In this document: one piece after another, positions 21,684 to 33,110 of the stretch
Position numbering within the stretch: the first letter of the stretch is position 1
Layout of the letters: every line of letters starts with the position of its first letter
Assembly (NCBI RefSeq): GCF_009905375.1
Contig: NC_133655.1
Coordinates: 42,570,422 to 42,634,421, forward strand
Length of the DNA stretch: 64,000 nucleotides
Direction: 5' to 3'
Source of the DNA: Apium graveolens
Lineage: Eukaryota; Streptophyta; Magnoliopsida; Apiales; Apiaceae
Made by a program: the position numbers and the translations under genes
The notes under the pieces: model-generated
The model's input: the letters and a program-made list of their open reading frames with translations, nothing else
Databases searched by the model: none
Told to the model about the DNA's origin: nothing

Positions 21684-22490
21684 ATATTCGAATCTAGATC
21701 GATCATTTATGAAAGTAATGAAGTATGAAAATCCACCCATGGCTTGCGTAGACATTGGTCCACATACATCTGTGTGTACCAATCCTAGCAAATCTGCAGC
21801 CCTCTCTCCAAGTCCACTAAATGGAGATTTGGTCATTTTACCCAATAGACAAGACTCGCATGTAGGATATGATTCAAAATCAAAGGGGTCAAGTAACCCT
21901 TCCTTATGCAATGTCCGCAGTCTATTTTCACTAATATGACCAAGTCTGCAGTGCCACAAGAAAGTGAGATTTTCATCATCCCTTTTTCTTTTATTAGTAT
22001 GTTCAATTTGTAGTAAATTATGCTCTACGTTATATACATACAGACCATTGTTTAAAATACCACTTCCATAAAGAACATTATCTCTAAGAATTGAACATTT
22101 ATTATTCTGAATAACAAACGAAAATCCAGCCAAGTCTAACATGGGAATAGAAATAATATTCCTCACAATCGAGGAAACAAAATAACAATTATTTAAAACA
22201 ATAGTCTTGCCCGTAGGCATATGTAAATGAAATGTTCCTACAGCTTCAATAACAACTCTTGCTCCATTTCCCATCCATAGAATCACGTCCTCTTCTTCAA
22301 GAGTCCTACTTCTCCTTAGTTCCTGCAACGAATTGCAAATATGAGAACCACAGGCGGTATCTAATACCCAAGTAGAAATTTGATTTAATGACATATTCAA
22401 TTCAATCATGAACATACCTGAAATAGAAGCGGTAGTCTCACTACCCTTCTTCTTCTTCAATTCTGCAAGGTAAACCTTGCAGTTCCTCTT
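21684..22490 (-). pseudogene. Element B protease and integrase, upstream half
   Basis: Minus-strand frame continuing from gag. The protease motif reads LDTACGSHIC near 22350, with Ala where the family has the Gly of Asp-Thr-Gly, followed by MGNGARVV. The pre-integrase zinc region has H-x4-H (WHCRLGH) and CESC. The integrase core begins HTDVCGP (first catalytic Asp) and breaks off at RSRFEY, the CACTA insertion point. The frame is open from 22460 down. It is joined to gag in the same frame through one stop at 22491-22493. Confidence 0.92.
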
Positions 22491-23196
22491 CTAGTGCCCC
22501 ACTTTGTTACAGTGAAAGCAAACAGCTTTGCTCTTGGGGTCTTCAGCTTTTGGTGGAACCGGCTTTTTCTCACCTACTTTCTTCTTCTTGGAAGGGTTCT
22601 TCTTCCTTTTAGGGGGGAAATTCGATTCCACAGTCTTCAACATGTTGTGGAGTTCAGGCAGGCTGACATCCAGCTTATTCATGTGAAAGTTCACAACAAA
22701 CTGCGAGAACGAACCCGGAAGTGATTGCAAGATCAAGTCTTGGCTCAGCTCCCCATCCATGGAAAAACCAAGTTGTCCAAGATGTTCTATCAAATTGATC
22801 ATCTTAAGTACATGGCCATTCACAGATGATCCCTCAGACATCCTACAACCAAACAGCTCCTTCGATATCTCATATCGAGCTGTCCTCCCTGCCACATCAT
22901 ACAACTCTTGTAGATGCATAAGGATAGTGTGTCTCATGCTACTTCTATAGCTCAATGTTCATGAAAGCTAGCATGATGCATTGAGCAATATTTGCATCAT
23001 CTATCCACTTACGATACACTACATGGTCATCACTATGTGCATCGCTAGAAGGTTTAGTAGGCTTAGGTGAGTCAAGCACATATTCCAGCTTCTCAACCCT
23101 GCGAACAATTCTCAAGTTTCGAAGCCAGTCAGCAAAATTAGGACCAGTCAACTTGTGAGCATCTAGTATACTCCGGAGTGATAGTGCAGAAGACAT
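22491..23196 (-). pseudogene. Element B gag with zinc knuckle
   Basis: The likely start is ATG at 23196 (MSSALSLRSILDAHKL), giving the Copia gag beginning GPNFADWLRN. A frameshift near 22950 moves into the frame that carries TARYEISKELFG and LPGSFSQFVVNF, a Lys-rich segment, and the knuckle CFHCNKVGH. That knuckle is cut at its Trp position by a TAG (22491-22493), after which KRNC continues in frame. The protein would form particles and bind RNA. Confidence 0.88.
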
Positions 23197-23400
23197 AACG
23201 TATATACTAAATCTGTAAATGATGAACACATAACAACACTTAACAAATATTCAATTTCATTTCCAAATACTATATGAATCGGGTCTTTATTTATAAGTGT
23301 CTCCCACTAGTTTATCTAAATTATATAACCCCCTTATGTGAAAAATTAAGCATTCATAATGCTAGTGGGAATACGGATCCTACATTCCATCACACAACCT

Positions 23401-23696
23401 CGGCTGTAGCACGAAATGTCATATGATGTTCAATAGGCAGACAACTCTTGTCAATTACATCTTATGTTATTCCCTAATAAAATTTTAGCCTCTTGAATAA
23501 TGGAGTCACGGCTGTAGCACGACAGACTCAATATTCTAAGTCAAGTCTAACCCAACATTTCGTACAATTGAATCAGTCTCCAACGGCCCACGGCTGCAGC
23601 ACGTAACGACCTTTAGATTCTAATTCAATGTACACATCTCTATGTAATAGACAATTATTTCTTATTTCGAAATCAAAACCCTCGGCTGTAGCACGA
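23401..23696 (-). repeat. Leader repeat CGGCTGTAGCACGA, four copies
   Basis: Copies start at 23401, 23509, 23591 and 23683 (+ strand), separated by 108, 82 and 92 bp, the third with two changes. Each is preceded by a C-rich dinucleotide and often followed by AAACGAC or AAATGTC. Confidence 0.85.
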
Positions 23697-24445
23697 AACG
23701 ACAATGATTTAAATATAAGAACTACTTTCTACCATGTTGGAAGGCTTTGACCGACACAAGCCCGTTGTGTCATTGGCCAATTACTACTTGATATTATTTA
23801 ATTTTAGAGGGATTATATTATGTTACAATCATAATCATATTATAAAGAGATTCTTCCTTTTAAATTAAATATTTCAAATCAATAATCGATAATCAGATGA
23901 TTCCCAGATCGGGGGGAGCATTGTCAAGAGGCGTCACTTAATACCCCTTTCTTACAGATCGAAATCTGCTTTTGACAGAATCATCCTTTCTCTCAATATT
24001 GAAAATTCATATTTAATTACGTGTTTCATAAACAAAAGAATCTCATTATTGTATTCATAATATTATTGTTAAGGAAAGAAACGATTCCTATTCTAGATTT
24101 TCTAGAGCACGCCTTATATTGATTTAAGTTCACCTAAATCTATCATCGCATGGTAAACATAGGCATATATCTCATATATAAAAATAAATGAACAAGTAAG
24201 CATGCAAGCAATTATCATGTCATACATTGATATAATGATGTATGAATTTATTATAGCATTTAAATGCAATTAAAACAATTAAAACATTATTTAAAACACT
24301 TTCGGGAATATAAACAGTTCAAAACTTTTATATAAAAAAATTTGACCACTCCATTAGATCCGTCTCGGAAAAACGAATCCAACGATATATTACACGCCCA
24401 AAACGGAGTTACGAAACTCCCAGAAATAAAAAAAAACAGTTGGGC

Positions 24446-24583
24446 TGTAACGCATTACAGGAACGCGTTATAAGCCCTGTAACGCATTCCGGTAATGCGT
24501 TACAACCCTTTTAAGCCATTAAAAGTTGTAACGCATTCCGTGAATGCGCCACTGGGTGTAACGCATTCCCGGAATGCGTGACA
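24446..24583 (-). repeat. Array of four leader hairpins
   Basis: Units start at 24446, 24478, 24527 and 24557. The second (24478-24504) has perfect 11-bp arms (TGTAACGCATT and its complement) around CCGGT. The fourth has 13-bp arms with one mismatch around a single base. The first and third are imperfect. The array lies 420-570 nt downstream of the PBS on the element's RNA. Confidence 0.85.
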
Positions 24584-25005
24584 CCCCTTTCCTGCGTGCT
24601 CCTTTTTCTGCGCCTGTCAGCTTTTTTTTGTTATTAATCAGCCGCTGCCGCCTCTTGAACGACGTGCCACCAACATCAGTACAGCTCTTTTGATTTCCAT
24701 CAGCATATAATATATATATACATACATAACAGATTACACATATATACATATTATTTAATAACGAATTTTAATTAAAACAACTTCAAAAAATAATAATAAT
24801 TAATTCACACATCAGAAAATTATGAAAAAAGACCCAGACGATCTACAACACTTGTAGAACCTAGATCTATAGTCAAAACAATTTTGAGAAACAATTTCTA
24901 ATCAATCATAATTAATCCATAATATAACTTGCAAATCATGATAAATTCATACAAGATCATAAAATTCTGAAATTTTTATCACAGATCTATATGCATACAA
25001 CCTAT

Positions 25006-25017
25006 GCTCTGATATCA
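25006..25017 (-). other. Element B primer binding site
   Basis: On the minus strand TGATATCAGAGC follows the 5' LTR by one base. It matches the initiator tRNA-Met site except for one G-to-A change at its third base. Confidence 0.8.
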
Positions 25018-25018
25018 T

Positions 25019-26720
25019 TGTAGGATTTTATACATCACAGAAGCATGGTAAAACATTTTCTTGATATAAAATCCATATAATACGCATACGAATCGTGAAT
25101 AAATCGAGGGATCAATTAATAACCTTTAATAGCGATCCAAGAACGATGAACGGAGATCCCTAGCAGCTGCTCCTCAATTGTGAAGCACTCCACCGGTATC
25201 CACCAAGAGATCAAAATAATGGAGGGAGGAAGAGGTTGAGAGAATTAGTTGCCTTCCTCTTTTTCTACATTAGAATTAGGGTTTTATTTTGGGTTGAGGC
25301 AAATAGGGTTTATAATAGTATATTTATAGGCAAAATTTTCAGCTGAAAATTTTCATAAAATATTATTATTATTAACCATTTAATTGATTATTCTTATTAA
25401 CCAATTAACTAATTATAAAAACACCTTTTAATCATTAATCCATTTTCTAAACACTTTAGAAAAATAATTCTCTCACTTGATTTGATTTCCAACATTAAAT
25501 TCTTAATTAATAATATTAAGAACTTTTCTTAATTAATTTATAATTAATTAAATATCATTTAATCAATTATTAAATTTGCTAATTAATATTTTATTTCACA
25601 AATAAATAATTACCAGCCATTATTAATTAATTCCTCCAGCATTAAATCATTCTTTTTTATGGTGTGACCCTGTAGGTTCAATATAAAGCCGGTAGTAGAA
25701 ATAAATAATAATAAAACTATTTTATCATTATTTATATAAATTCTCTAATTTATTAAATATGATTAATTAATAAATTAATCATGTTTATTCTATATCGTGA
25801 GGGATACTTCTCAGCATATCGCGATTATCCGGATTATACGAATTCACTGCTTAGAATACCAAGAACCTATTCAGTGAATAGTTATCGTACAATTAATTCC
25901 TTCTATCCTGCAATGTCACGATTAAATACAAGACATGGAACTTGTGTCAAGCCTATCTTATTTAATCATATGCTTTCCCATTCATTATGCTTAGTTCTAA
26001 TTAATGTAAATTAGAAACTCCTTTCTAATTTAATTCACTCTGGCCAGAGATTCCTCAACTAGCATAAGTGGATCAGCATTGAACATTCTCTTCCTTCACT
26101 GGAAGGGGTAGATCCTTTATTGATCATATACTATCTTCGTGTACAAATTCATATACCCAGTAGAGCCTTTATAATTATCCCTGGAGACTAAGAACTAAAC
26201 CAAAGCATAGTTCAGTGTACACAAGATGACTATGATGACCTCAAGTCTAAGGATACTTGTACAACTATCACTATATGAACAACTGCTAACATGTGAGTGA
26301 ACTCCATCAGTTGTCCAGCTGTGTGAATCATGTTCAGTGAACTTATTCTATAATAAGCACCTACATACTAGCTATAGTATCACCACACAAATGTCTCTGA
26401 GAACATACAGCTTTCATAATGAAGCAAGCATAGTATGTACTGATCTTTGCAGATTACTAATTACCAGTTAGTAATCTTACGACCAGGAAATATTTAAGTT
26501 CAGAGTTATCATCTTTTAGGTCTAATTATTATGATCTCATCATAATCCATAAAAAGCTTTACTCTAAACTATGGTACATCTTATTTAAACACTTAAATAG
26601 ATAAAGCCCGCAATAAAACTAAAACAAGTCTTTTATTAATATCAATGAAATCAAAACAGATTACATAAAAGTTATTCCTAAATCCTCATACATGATTGGA
26701 CTTAGGACACATCTCTTTCA
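25019..26720 (-). repeat. Element B 5' LTR (right)
   Basis: The 1702-bp partner of the left LTR, same termini, followed by the tcccg target duplication. It holds the undisturbed version of the roughly 35-bp segment that is replaced in the left LTR. The internal 77-codon ORF at 25781-26014 is the copy of that at 14585 and is not credited. Confidence 0.92.
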
Positions 26721-26725
26721 TCCCG

Positions 26726-29597
26726 CACCACCTACCCTCGCCGGAAAAGCAAGGAGGGCGGCATAAGAAACGGGGGATCCGACACACAAGTTCACACCAG
26801 CCTCCCCACATATATACATAAATATATATATATATACACAGTTTCAAAGGAATCGAAATCGAACATCAGAATACCACAACGAAGCAAGGCTGCGGCTCGC
26901 CGGAAATTGAATAGGAACTCACCGGAAGGTGAAGAACGAAACCACTTCGGATCCGATTTTAATACCATACTTGGGTAATTATCAAAACAGAGCTTCCCAT
27001 AAAACATTTTATACAAAAATAAGGTAATAATATCTCGCCTTTTGAGAATACATATTTTTATCGATCTATAAAATGATTTGCGTATCGAAGATTTCACGCT
27101 GGGACTCGTACAGGTTAAACCGTACCCCGGATCGAAAAAGTCAAAACATGAAAAGTGTTCAGAATTATCAGATTAGGTTAGGAAGGAGTTTTCGGAAGAG
27201 TTTCGGGTTGTAAAAACGCAAAAACGGTTAAAGTGGGACAATTTCTGATTCTAAAATATAATTTTATAATTACGTAAAAATGATCATTATTAATTTTATA
27301 AATTCTTATAAAATCATATAATAATCCAAAAATTACCAGAAAAATACCAAAATTATTTATATCTAATTCTGGATAATTAGAAATTAAAACATCCTAATTT
27401 TATCAGATATCAACATCCAATATTAATATTAATCATCACATAATTCACCAAAATTCACATAATAATCACATGATAATTATTTATTGATAAAAATAAAAAT
27501 AAAAATAATTATATAATATTTCTCAGACATTACAACATCGACTCCCTGTTTAGAAAAATGTTCACCTTTGGGTCCCCTATACTAAGGGTATACGTAATTA
27601 CTGCTTATCTCTAACATAGGTATTATGCAGTGTATAAGCATTTGAATCAATAATGAGATATCAAGATTTCACAACATGCATATATATACCATATCAACAT
27701 GCTCCAATATATCATAAGATTTGCTAATAACAGTTATGCACTTATCTCAAGATAATGCATCAATATATTACATCACAACAACAATATAACAGGTAGAAAA
27801 CTTGCCTGAGTGTTCCGTGATAGACTTAAGCTTAGAGTGGGTCCGGTAACCTATGAACAACAACATAAGTCAAAATTAAACCACGGTCGCTTAAGAAACT
27901 ACACTTTAACCAATTGGACCCTAACGTTCGCTTTTGCGCTTAACGATTCACATAAGTCGCTCGAGTAACCTTGGCTCCACCATTTTTATAAAATTAACCG
28001 TTACAAATTTTAAGGCAGCGCTTTCGTGAATACTCTACCAACTGACCCGTTAACCTTACATAATTGTTTCATACTCCAATTAGTCACTTAAGGACCTTAA
28101 CCAAGATTTCAAAGTAAGGTGAGGTGTAATGGTTTGTTCGCGAAACGCCGTTACTTAAAACGATCGTTTCTCCTAAACCGTACATGGGATTTAAGTGAAC
28201 CACATACCAAAATGAAACTTACGACACGATCTAGCTAAACATGGCAAAGGTACATATTACACAGTTAGCTTACTATCTCGAACACTAAAACAAGCAGTTG
28301 AAAGAAAACGGGGATTACGACGGCTATGTTTACGCGATTACTATAGTTTAAACTACTCCAATCAACCACAAATCAACCCATAACCACCAATACAACCAAA
28401 ATTCATCCAAACCTTACTACATCAGTCCATATCCTCATGATTTCCAACTTATTCAATCACAAACAAGAGCTACTAACTATACTTAAGGTTCATTAACCAA
28501 TAACCAAGATTTATAACTCAAAATCATTACAAACCCAATCAAAATCTAAACATACAAGAATCATGCTTCTTATGAACTATATTAATCAAAACCACTCCTA
28601 AACATTCAAAGTAAAGCTTAGGGTATGAGGTTTTACCTTCCTTGATGAGTAGTAGTAACTAAGAAGCTTAAAATAGCACTTGAAAGTCCTTACCAAAGCT
28701 TAATCTAACCAAAAACACAAGATCAAACAATTTAAATTTCTTGAAAATACTATTCACTCTCTTCTTCATTGATTTATTGAAGAGATTGTGAAGGAATTGG
28801 GAGCTTAAACTCCTAGGATAGCCATAATTAATCATAAGGAACCTTGGATAATTACCTTGCAATTTAACAAAGCTTGGATCTTGAATTTTTGGATTTCTTC
28901 TTTCTTAAAACAAGCAAAGCCGAGAGCTTCTCTTCTTGGAAGCAAATCCAACTTTTTAATTTTTGTGTTATGATATTTTGCTTGGTTGATTTCCTTTTTG
29001 GCTTGGAAATTTTTGATCTTTTACCATGGTAACTTTTACATGGCCCATAATCAACCAACAAAGCAAAATCCCTTGTCATGCTTATGTCATCATGCTTGTG
29101 TCATCTTGTTAACACATGTCTTCTCCTTGTTGGTGTGATGACATCATCATCCACTATCCTCTTTGATTAACCGTTAATTACTTGGCTAAGGACCGCTTAT
29201 CTGTTATACGGTTCGCTTAACTTTCATTCTCGTTTGTCGTTTGAGGGATCACATCCGGGATATTATTACTTGGGTTCCCTTAAACCTTTCTCAATATTTT
29301 ATATTCCTTTTATGATCCTCTCTTATAATCCTTGATTTTAAATCCTTTTAATCATGTTACCTTATACTCAATTCTTTCGGTACCTGGTGGATTTTCGGGA
29401 AAAATCAAAGTGGCCGGATTCGAATTCTAACGACCTTTACATACACTCGTTTACTTTATGAAATACTAATACGATCTTAGAATTTCCATAACAGTATTCC
29501 TATATAGTATGGTCTGATAATTTTCCTTAATCAGCATCATCAGCAAAAGTTACTATTCATCTATGTTTCAAAAATTCCATAAATTGGGGTTATTACA
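26726..29597 (-). repeat. D: old Gypsy LTR-like sequence, U3 end
   Basis: No gene. From about 27530 to 29597 it aligns by eye, with many changes, to the right part of element C's LTR (38140-40179): both hold a cacctttgggtccc...tatactaagggtata tract, a gtagaaaacttgcctgag tract, and the end aattggggttattaca. The orientation is that of C, a minus-strand element. 27100-27240 also resembles 61250-61370 in reverse. With the strips at 1-298 and 13422-13822 it spans at least 3.57 kb, and its left end is probably outside the window. Confidence 0.65.
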
Positions 29598-29602
29598 CCA
29601 TC

Positions 29603-32070
29603 CTTGGGCGCAATGCCAAAACTCTAATTCCACCAGAAGTCTATAATGCAATTACAAATGTCTATAAAGCTCAACTTAAAGCCTTTCACCTCATTGGTAA
29701 AGCTCTAAAACTGTCTCTGAAGGATCATCAAGAAAAAACAAGGAAACTGGTAAAGGACAAGATGGATGAAATCATTCCTTCTCAGGTGGAAATTAAGCAA
29801 AAATTCTCTAGATTTAAAGATCAAATGGCCAAGTTTGATTTATCATCTATGGACAAGAGCATCAAGTATATGAGGGAATCTTTCATAGCCTTACATGTAG
29901 TTATCCAGCAACAAATCACTAGTAATAATGACATCAGGGTTAAACTTGATCAACTCCATCAGGCTAGATATGAACCATCTGATCTTTTGATGGAAGGAAT
30001 TAGGGAAGTTGTTCAAGCTATATTTGGTACATCAACCCCTTCAAGTTCTCAAAAACCATTATCTACATCATCAAATCTCCACCTTCAATCTCTACAATAA
30101 CAAGTTTCAACTCTACAAGCCTCTGATGACTCACTCACAGCTCAGGTTCAAGCTCTCACCTCTCTAGTGCAGAGTCAACAGACTGACATCAGGACCCTGG
30201 TAGACACCCACAAACATCTTCAAATGCAGAACTCAGTTCATTTGGGAGCTATCATGGGTGCCTTAAATGTTGCTTTACCTACTCTTCCTAAAGCTGTGAG
30301 GCCAGAAATTCCCAATCCACTACTCCTGCCTGCCAACAAAACTAAGGGGGAGATAGAAGCTAGGATTCAACAGTCCTAGGAAGCTGGTAAATCTAAAGAG
30401 ACTGGAAAATTGACATCAACTCACATTGGTCAAAGCTCTTCACAAGCTCAAATATATAAAGATGTTGGAAAAGACAGTCTTCTAAAAGCTGTAGAAGGAC
30501 CCTGTTAAGACAAGGAATTCAATAAGTTATTAATAGTCTTAAGGGTGTCTCTTTACAACAATTACATTACTTACAAAAGAGCCCTGACCAACAACATCAA
30601 TTTTATCAGAGTTGTGATTGTCAAAGTTGATAACTTTCTAGAGAAAATAATAGTTGCAAATGTAAATGATTGTGGCTTGGACAGATGTCTATAGGTGTAT
30701 CTCTCAAATCTTCAAACCATGAGAGCATCTAAGCTTGATGCAATAATCGACAGAGTTAATCTAGTAATTCCAGAAGACACCCAACTGCTAAATGAAATCA
30801 AGAAGGCTCAGATAGTTGTTTTTCCTGAAGCCTATTTTTATCCAAGCAAGGGGTGGCCTAAATCTGTTCAACTACCAAAAAGTGCAAGTTCTTCACAGTC
30901 CCGAAGAATTGTGTAAAAGGAAATTTTAGATTGATAAAGACCCTTGACACTAATCTAAAGTCCAAGAAGAACAAGAAAATTGAAGATGAGGAGATGATCA
31001 GAATCTTGGGAAGATATCTTCAAAATGCTGATACCATGTTGCCAAACTCACAGTTTAACTTAAAAGATGACAAGGATGATGGTGAGCAGAAGCATGATGA
31101 GAAAAAACCTTTTAGCTCAAATCTAAGTCATTCTTCTAAAGCAACTGGTAGAAAAGTAGAAGAAAGGAAGAATGAAGAGAAGAAGAGAGATGATAAGAAA
31201 AGGGGAGATGAAAGAAGTAGAAAGAAGAGGGAAGATGGTGAAGGATCAACGAAAAATGTCCAATCAATTCAAATCCAACTTGTTCAAGCCACTAAACGTA
31301 CAAGCTCAAACATTCAACTATCTTTGACCCTTAAGTCCAAATTTTTGTACAAGCCAATTGCAAACACCCTACTCAAAATACCAATAAAATATAGCCAATC
31401 CACCTTGAAGAAAATCACAAACCTACCCTCATTCAAGCCACCAATCAAAATTCATTACAAGACTGTTGGGAGAAAACCAAAGAAATTGCAAGTTACCGAG
31501 AGGGTTATCTGGAACTATTTTGATCAAACTAACTTTCAACAATTAGCTGAAGAAATAGTCAAAGTCCGGGTTGTATCTTACACAGAAGTCAGAATATATT
31601 ACCAGCATGAGACCTTTACTCTAGTTGGTAGTAACTTAATGGATAAACATTCAATTACAAAATTCAAAAGAGTGATTAGCTTGATGAAGGACAAGGACAC
31701 AATTACAAAGGATCGGAAGACTGTGTTGTGTGTATGGGTGAGAGAAAGGGATGAAAGAAATGCAAAAACAAAGGCTGAAAAGGAAGAAAATGATAGAAAA
31801 TATGCAAAAGAAATTGCAAGACTTGAACAAAGATCAAATGAGCTCAAGGCAAAGGGGTTGAGCAATATTTCTAAGGATGGACACTTTATGAACATAAAGG
31901 TTGGCAGGTTCTCAAGATTTAGAGCTGGTTACTGGAATGGTTATTCATTGGATGAGTGGCTCAAGCTTTTGGAAACTCTGAGAGGGACTGAAATCATAGA
32001 GGAACTTCAAGTGCTAGTAAATCTTAAGGACCTTATTAAAAAGGATCCAGGCTATGAGGATTTCATGTAA
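29603..32070 (+). pseudogene. Element E env-like ORF, 5'-truncated and broken
   Basis: In one frame from the D junction: TLIPPEVYNAITNVYKAQ, then long Gln/Leu/Lys helices with coiled-coil character (LQSLQ, VSTLQASDD, VQALTSLVQSQQTDIRTLVD). Stops lie at 30098-30100 (TAA) and 30377-30379 (TAG) and near 30505. A frameshift near 30920 leads to an open 379-codon stretch (30931-32070) with a Lys/Glu-rich repeat region (EERKNEEKKRDDKKRGDE) and a C-terminal domain ending DPGYEDFM. It occupies the same place as the env-like frame of A, between pol and the PPT, and has similar composition, but I cannot claim residue-level similarity. Function unknown. Confidence 0.6.
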
Positions 32071-32234
32071 TGAATGTACTTATAAAACTCATGTAATCAC
32101 TCAATGTATAAAAGTTGTACTTGTATTTCTGTCAATTTTTTATGTAATCTTTATTGTCTTATTATAACTTAGGGTTAATCTTGTTACCATGCATGAATTT
32201 TTGATAAGAAATCTTCTCACAAATTGGGGGAGAT

Positions 32235-33110
32235 TGTTGTGCAACACATGCCTGTACTATAACAAGACTAAGTCAAACTGACAGCCCTAAGATTCAGTTT
32301 TATTGGTAATTAAATTTGTATTCTATATTGTATTACTTGACTCTGTAAAATAGTTAAAAGATCAGACTGGAGTATTTTCTTGTAAACAGTTTAAGCCTAA
32401 GGAATAAACTCTGAAAGAAGATCAAGACAGATCATGCCTCAGAGAAATAATACAAAAGCTTTGAGTTGAATAAATCTGTTTTATGGAAAATATTCTAAGT
32501 CAAGATATCAACAAGTCACAGATCAAGTCATATAGAGAATTCATTTGAGAACTCCAGAATGACTTATCGAGAAGTCCAAATTGGCTTATAGAGAAGTCCT
32601 AGAGATATCGACAAGTCAAATAAAGATATGAAGATTGAAGATATCGATAAGTTATTTTGCATATAGAGAACTAGGAGATATCGACAAGTTAAACGAAGAT
32701 ATCAAAAAGTTATTTTGGAGACCTCGAAAAGCCAAATTCACTTATAGAGAACTAAAAGACCTCGATAAGTCAAAGACACTTATAGAGAACTAAGAGATCT
32801 CGATTAGCCATTATACTTATTGAGATGTCAGAGTTCTATAGATCAAATTGGAGATCTCGACATGCTTTTCAAGTACAGAATGCAGACAAGTTAAACATTT
32901 AAGATTATCAATAAATAAACAATCTAATCACTTAGATTGAAAAGTCTACAAAAGCAGCTTGAAGAGTGCAAGATTAAAGGCCAAGATTAACTGACAAAGG
33001 AAAATCATAGACCTACACGATTTACAAAGATACACTAGCCAAAAATGGAAATCTTTAGAGATAACTTAAACTACGGTTTAGTACATCTTATTGCATGATG
33101 TGTATACATG
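32235..33110 (+). repeat. Element E LTR (3' copy, end uncertain)
   Basis: Starts TGTTGTGCAACA immediately after the polypurine tract. It contains AATAAA-like signals and an array of degenerate repeats of about 37 bp (32601-32865). No second LTR is in the window, so the right end is a guess. Confidence 0.5.
32601..32865 (+). repeat. Degenerate ~37-bp tandem repeat in E LTR
   Basis: GAGATNTCGANAAGT-like cores start near 32601, 32637, 32674, 32716, 32756, 32793 and 32850, alternating with CTTATAGAGAACTA. Spacing is mostly 36-43 bp. Confidence 0.75.

Larger units (their letters stand above)
23197..25005 (-). other. Element B 5' leader, repeat- and hairpin-bearing
   Basis: About 1.8 kb between gag and the PBS without a supported gene. 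It contains four CGGCTGTAGCACGA-like repeats (23401-23696) and four palindromic TGTAACGCATT units (24446-24583). A 76-codon frame at 24519-24749 overlaps the palindromes and is not credible. Long structured leaders can hold packaging or translation signals; that role here is inference. Confidence 0.6.
13823..26720 (-). mobile_element. Element B: Ty1/Copia retrotransposon, split by CACTA
   Basis: Two 1702-bp LTRs flank an interior read on the minus strand. Target duplications match exactly (tcccg at 13818-13822 and 26721-26725). Minus-strand order from the right is LTR, PBS (one mismatch), a long structured leader, gag, protease, integrase (interrupted), RT, the end of RNase H, PPT and LTR. 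Most of the RT C-terminus and RNase H is deleted and several stops are present, so the element is defective. Without the 4.57-kb CACTA insertion it would be about 8.3 kb. LTR identity is about 96% over the half I compared, so it is older than A. Confidence 0.93.
29598..33110 (+). mobile_element. Element E: 3' fragment of Sirevirus-like Copia
   Basis: Only the 3' portion is present: part of an env-like frame, a polypurine tract ACAAATTGGGGGAGAT like that of A, and an LTR starting TGTTGTGCAACACATG at 32235. It is cut on the left by D at 29597/29598. The LTR's far end is not clear; Copia character fades near 33110. No pol or gag is visible in the window. Confidence 0.7.

Noticed and set aside
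23401..23696. Regularly spaced 14-mers as a possible CRISPR array
   Set aside because: Repeats are too short, spacing is 82-108 bp, and the context is a plant retrotransposon leader.
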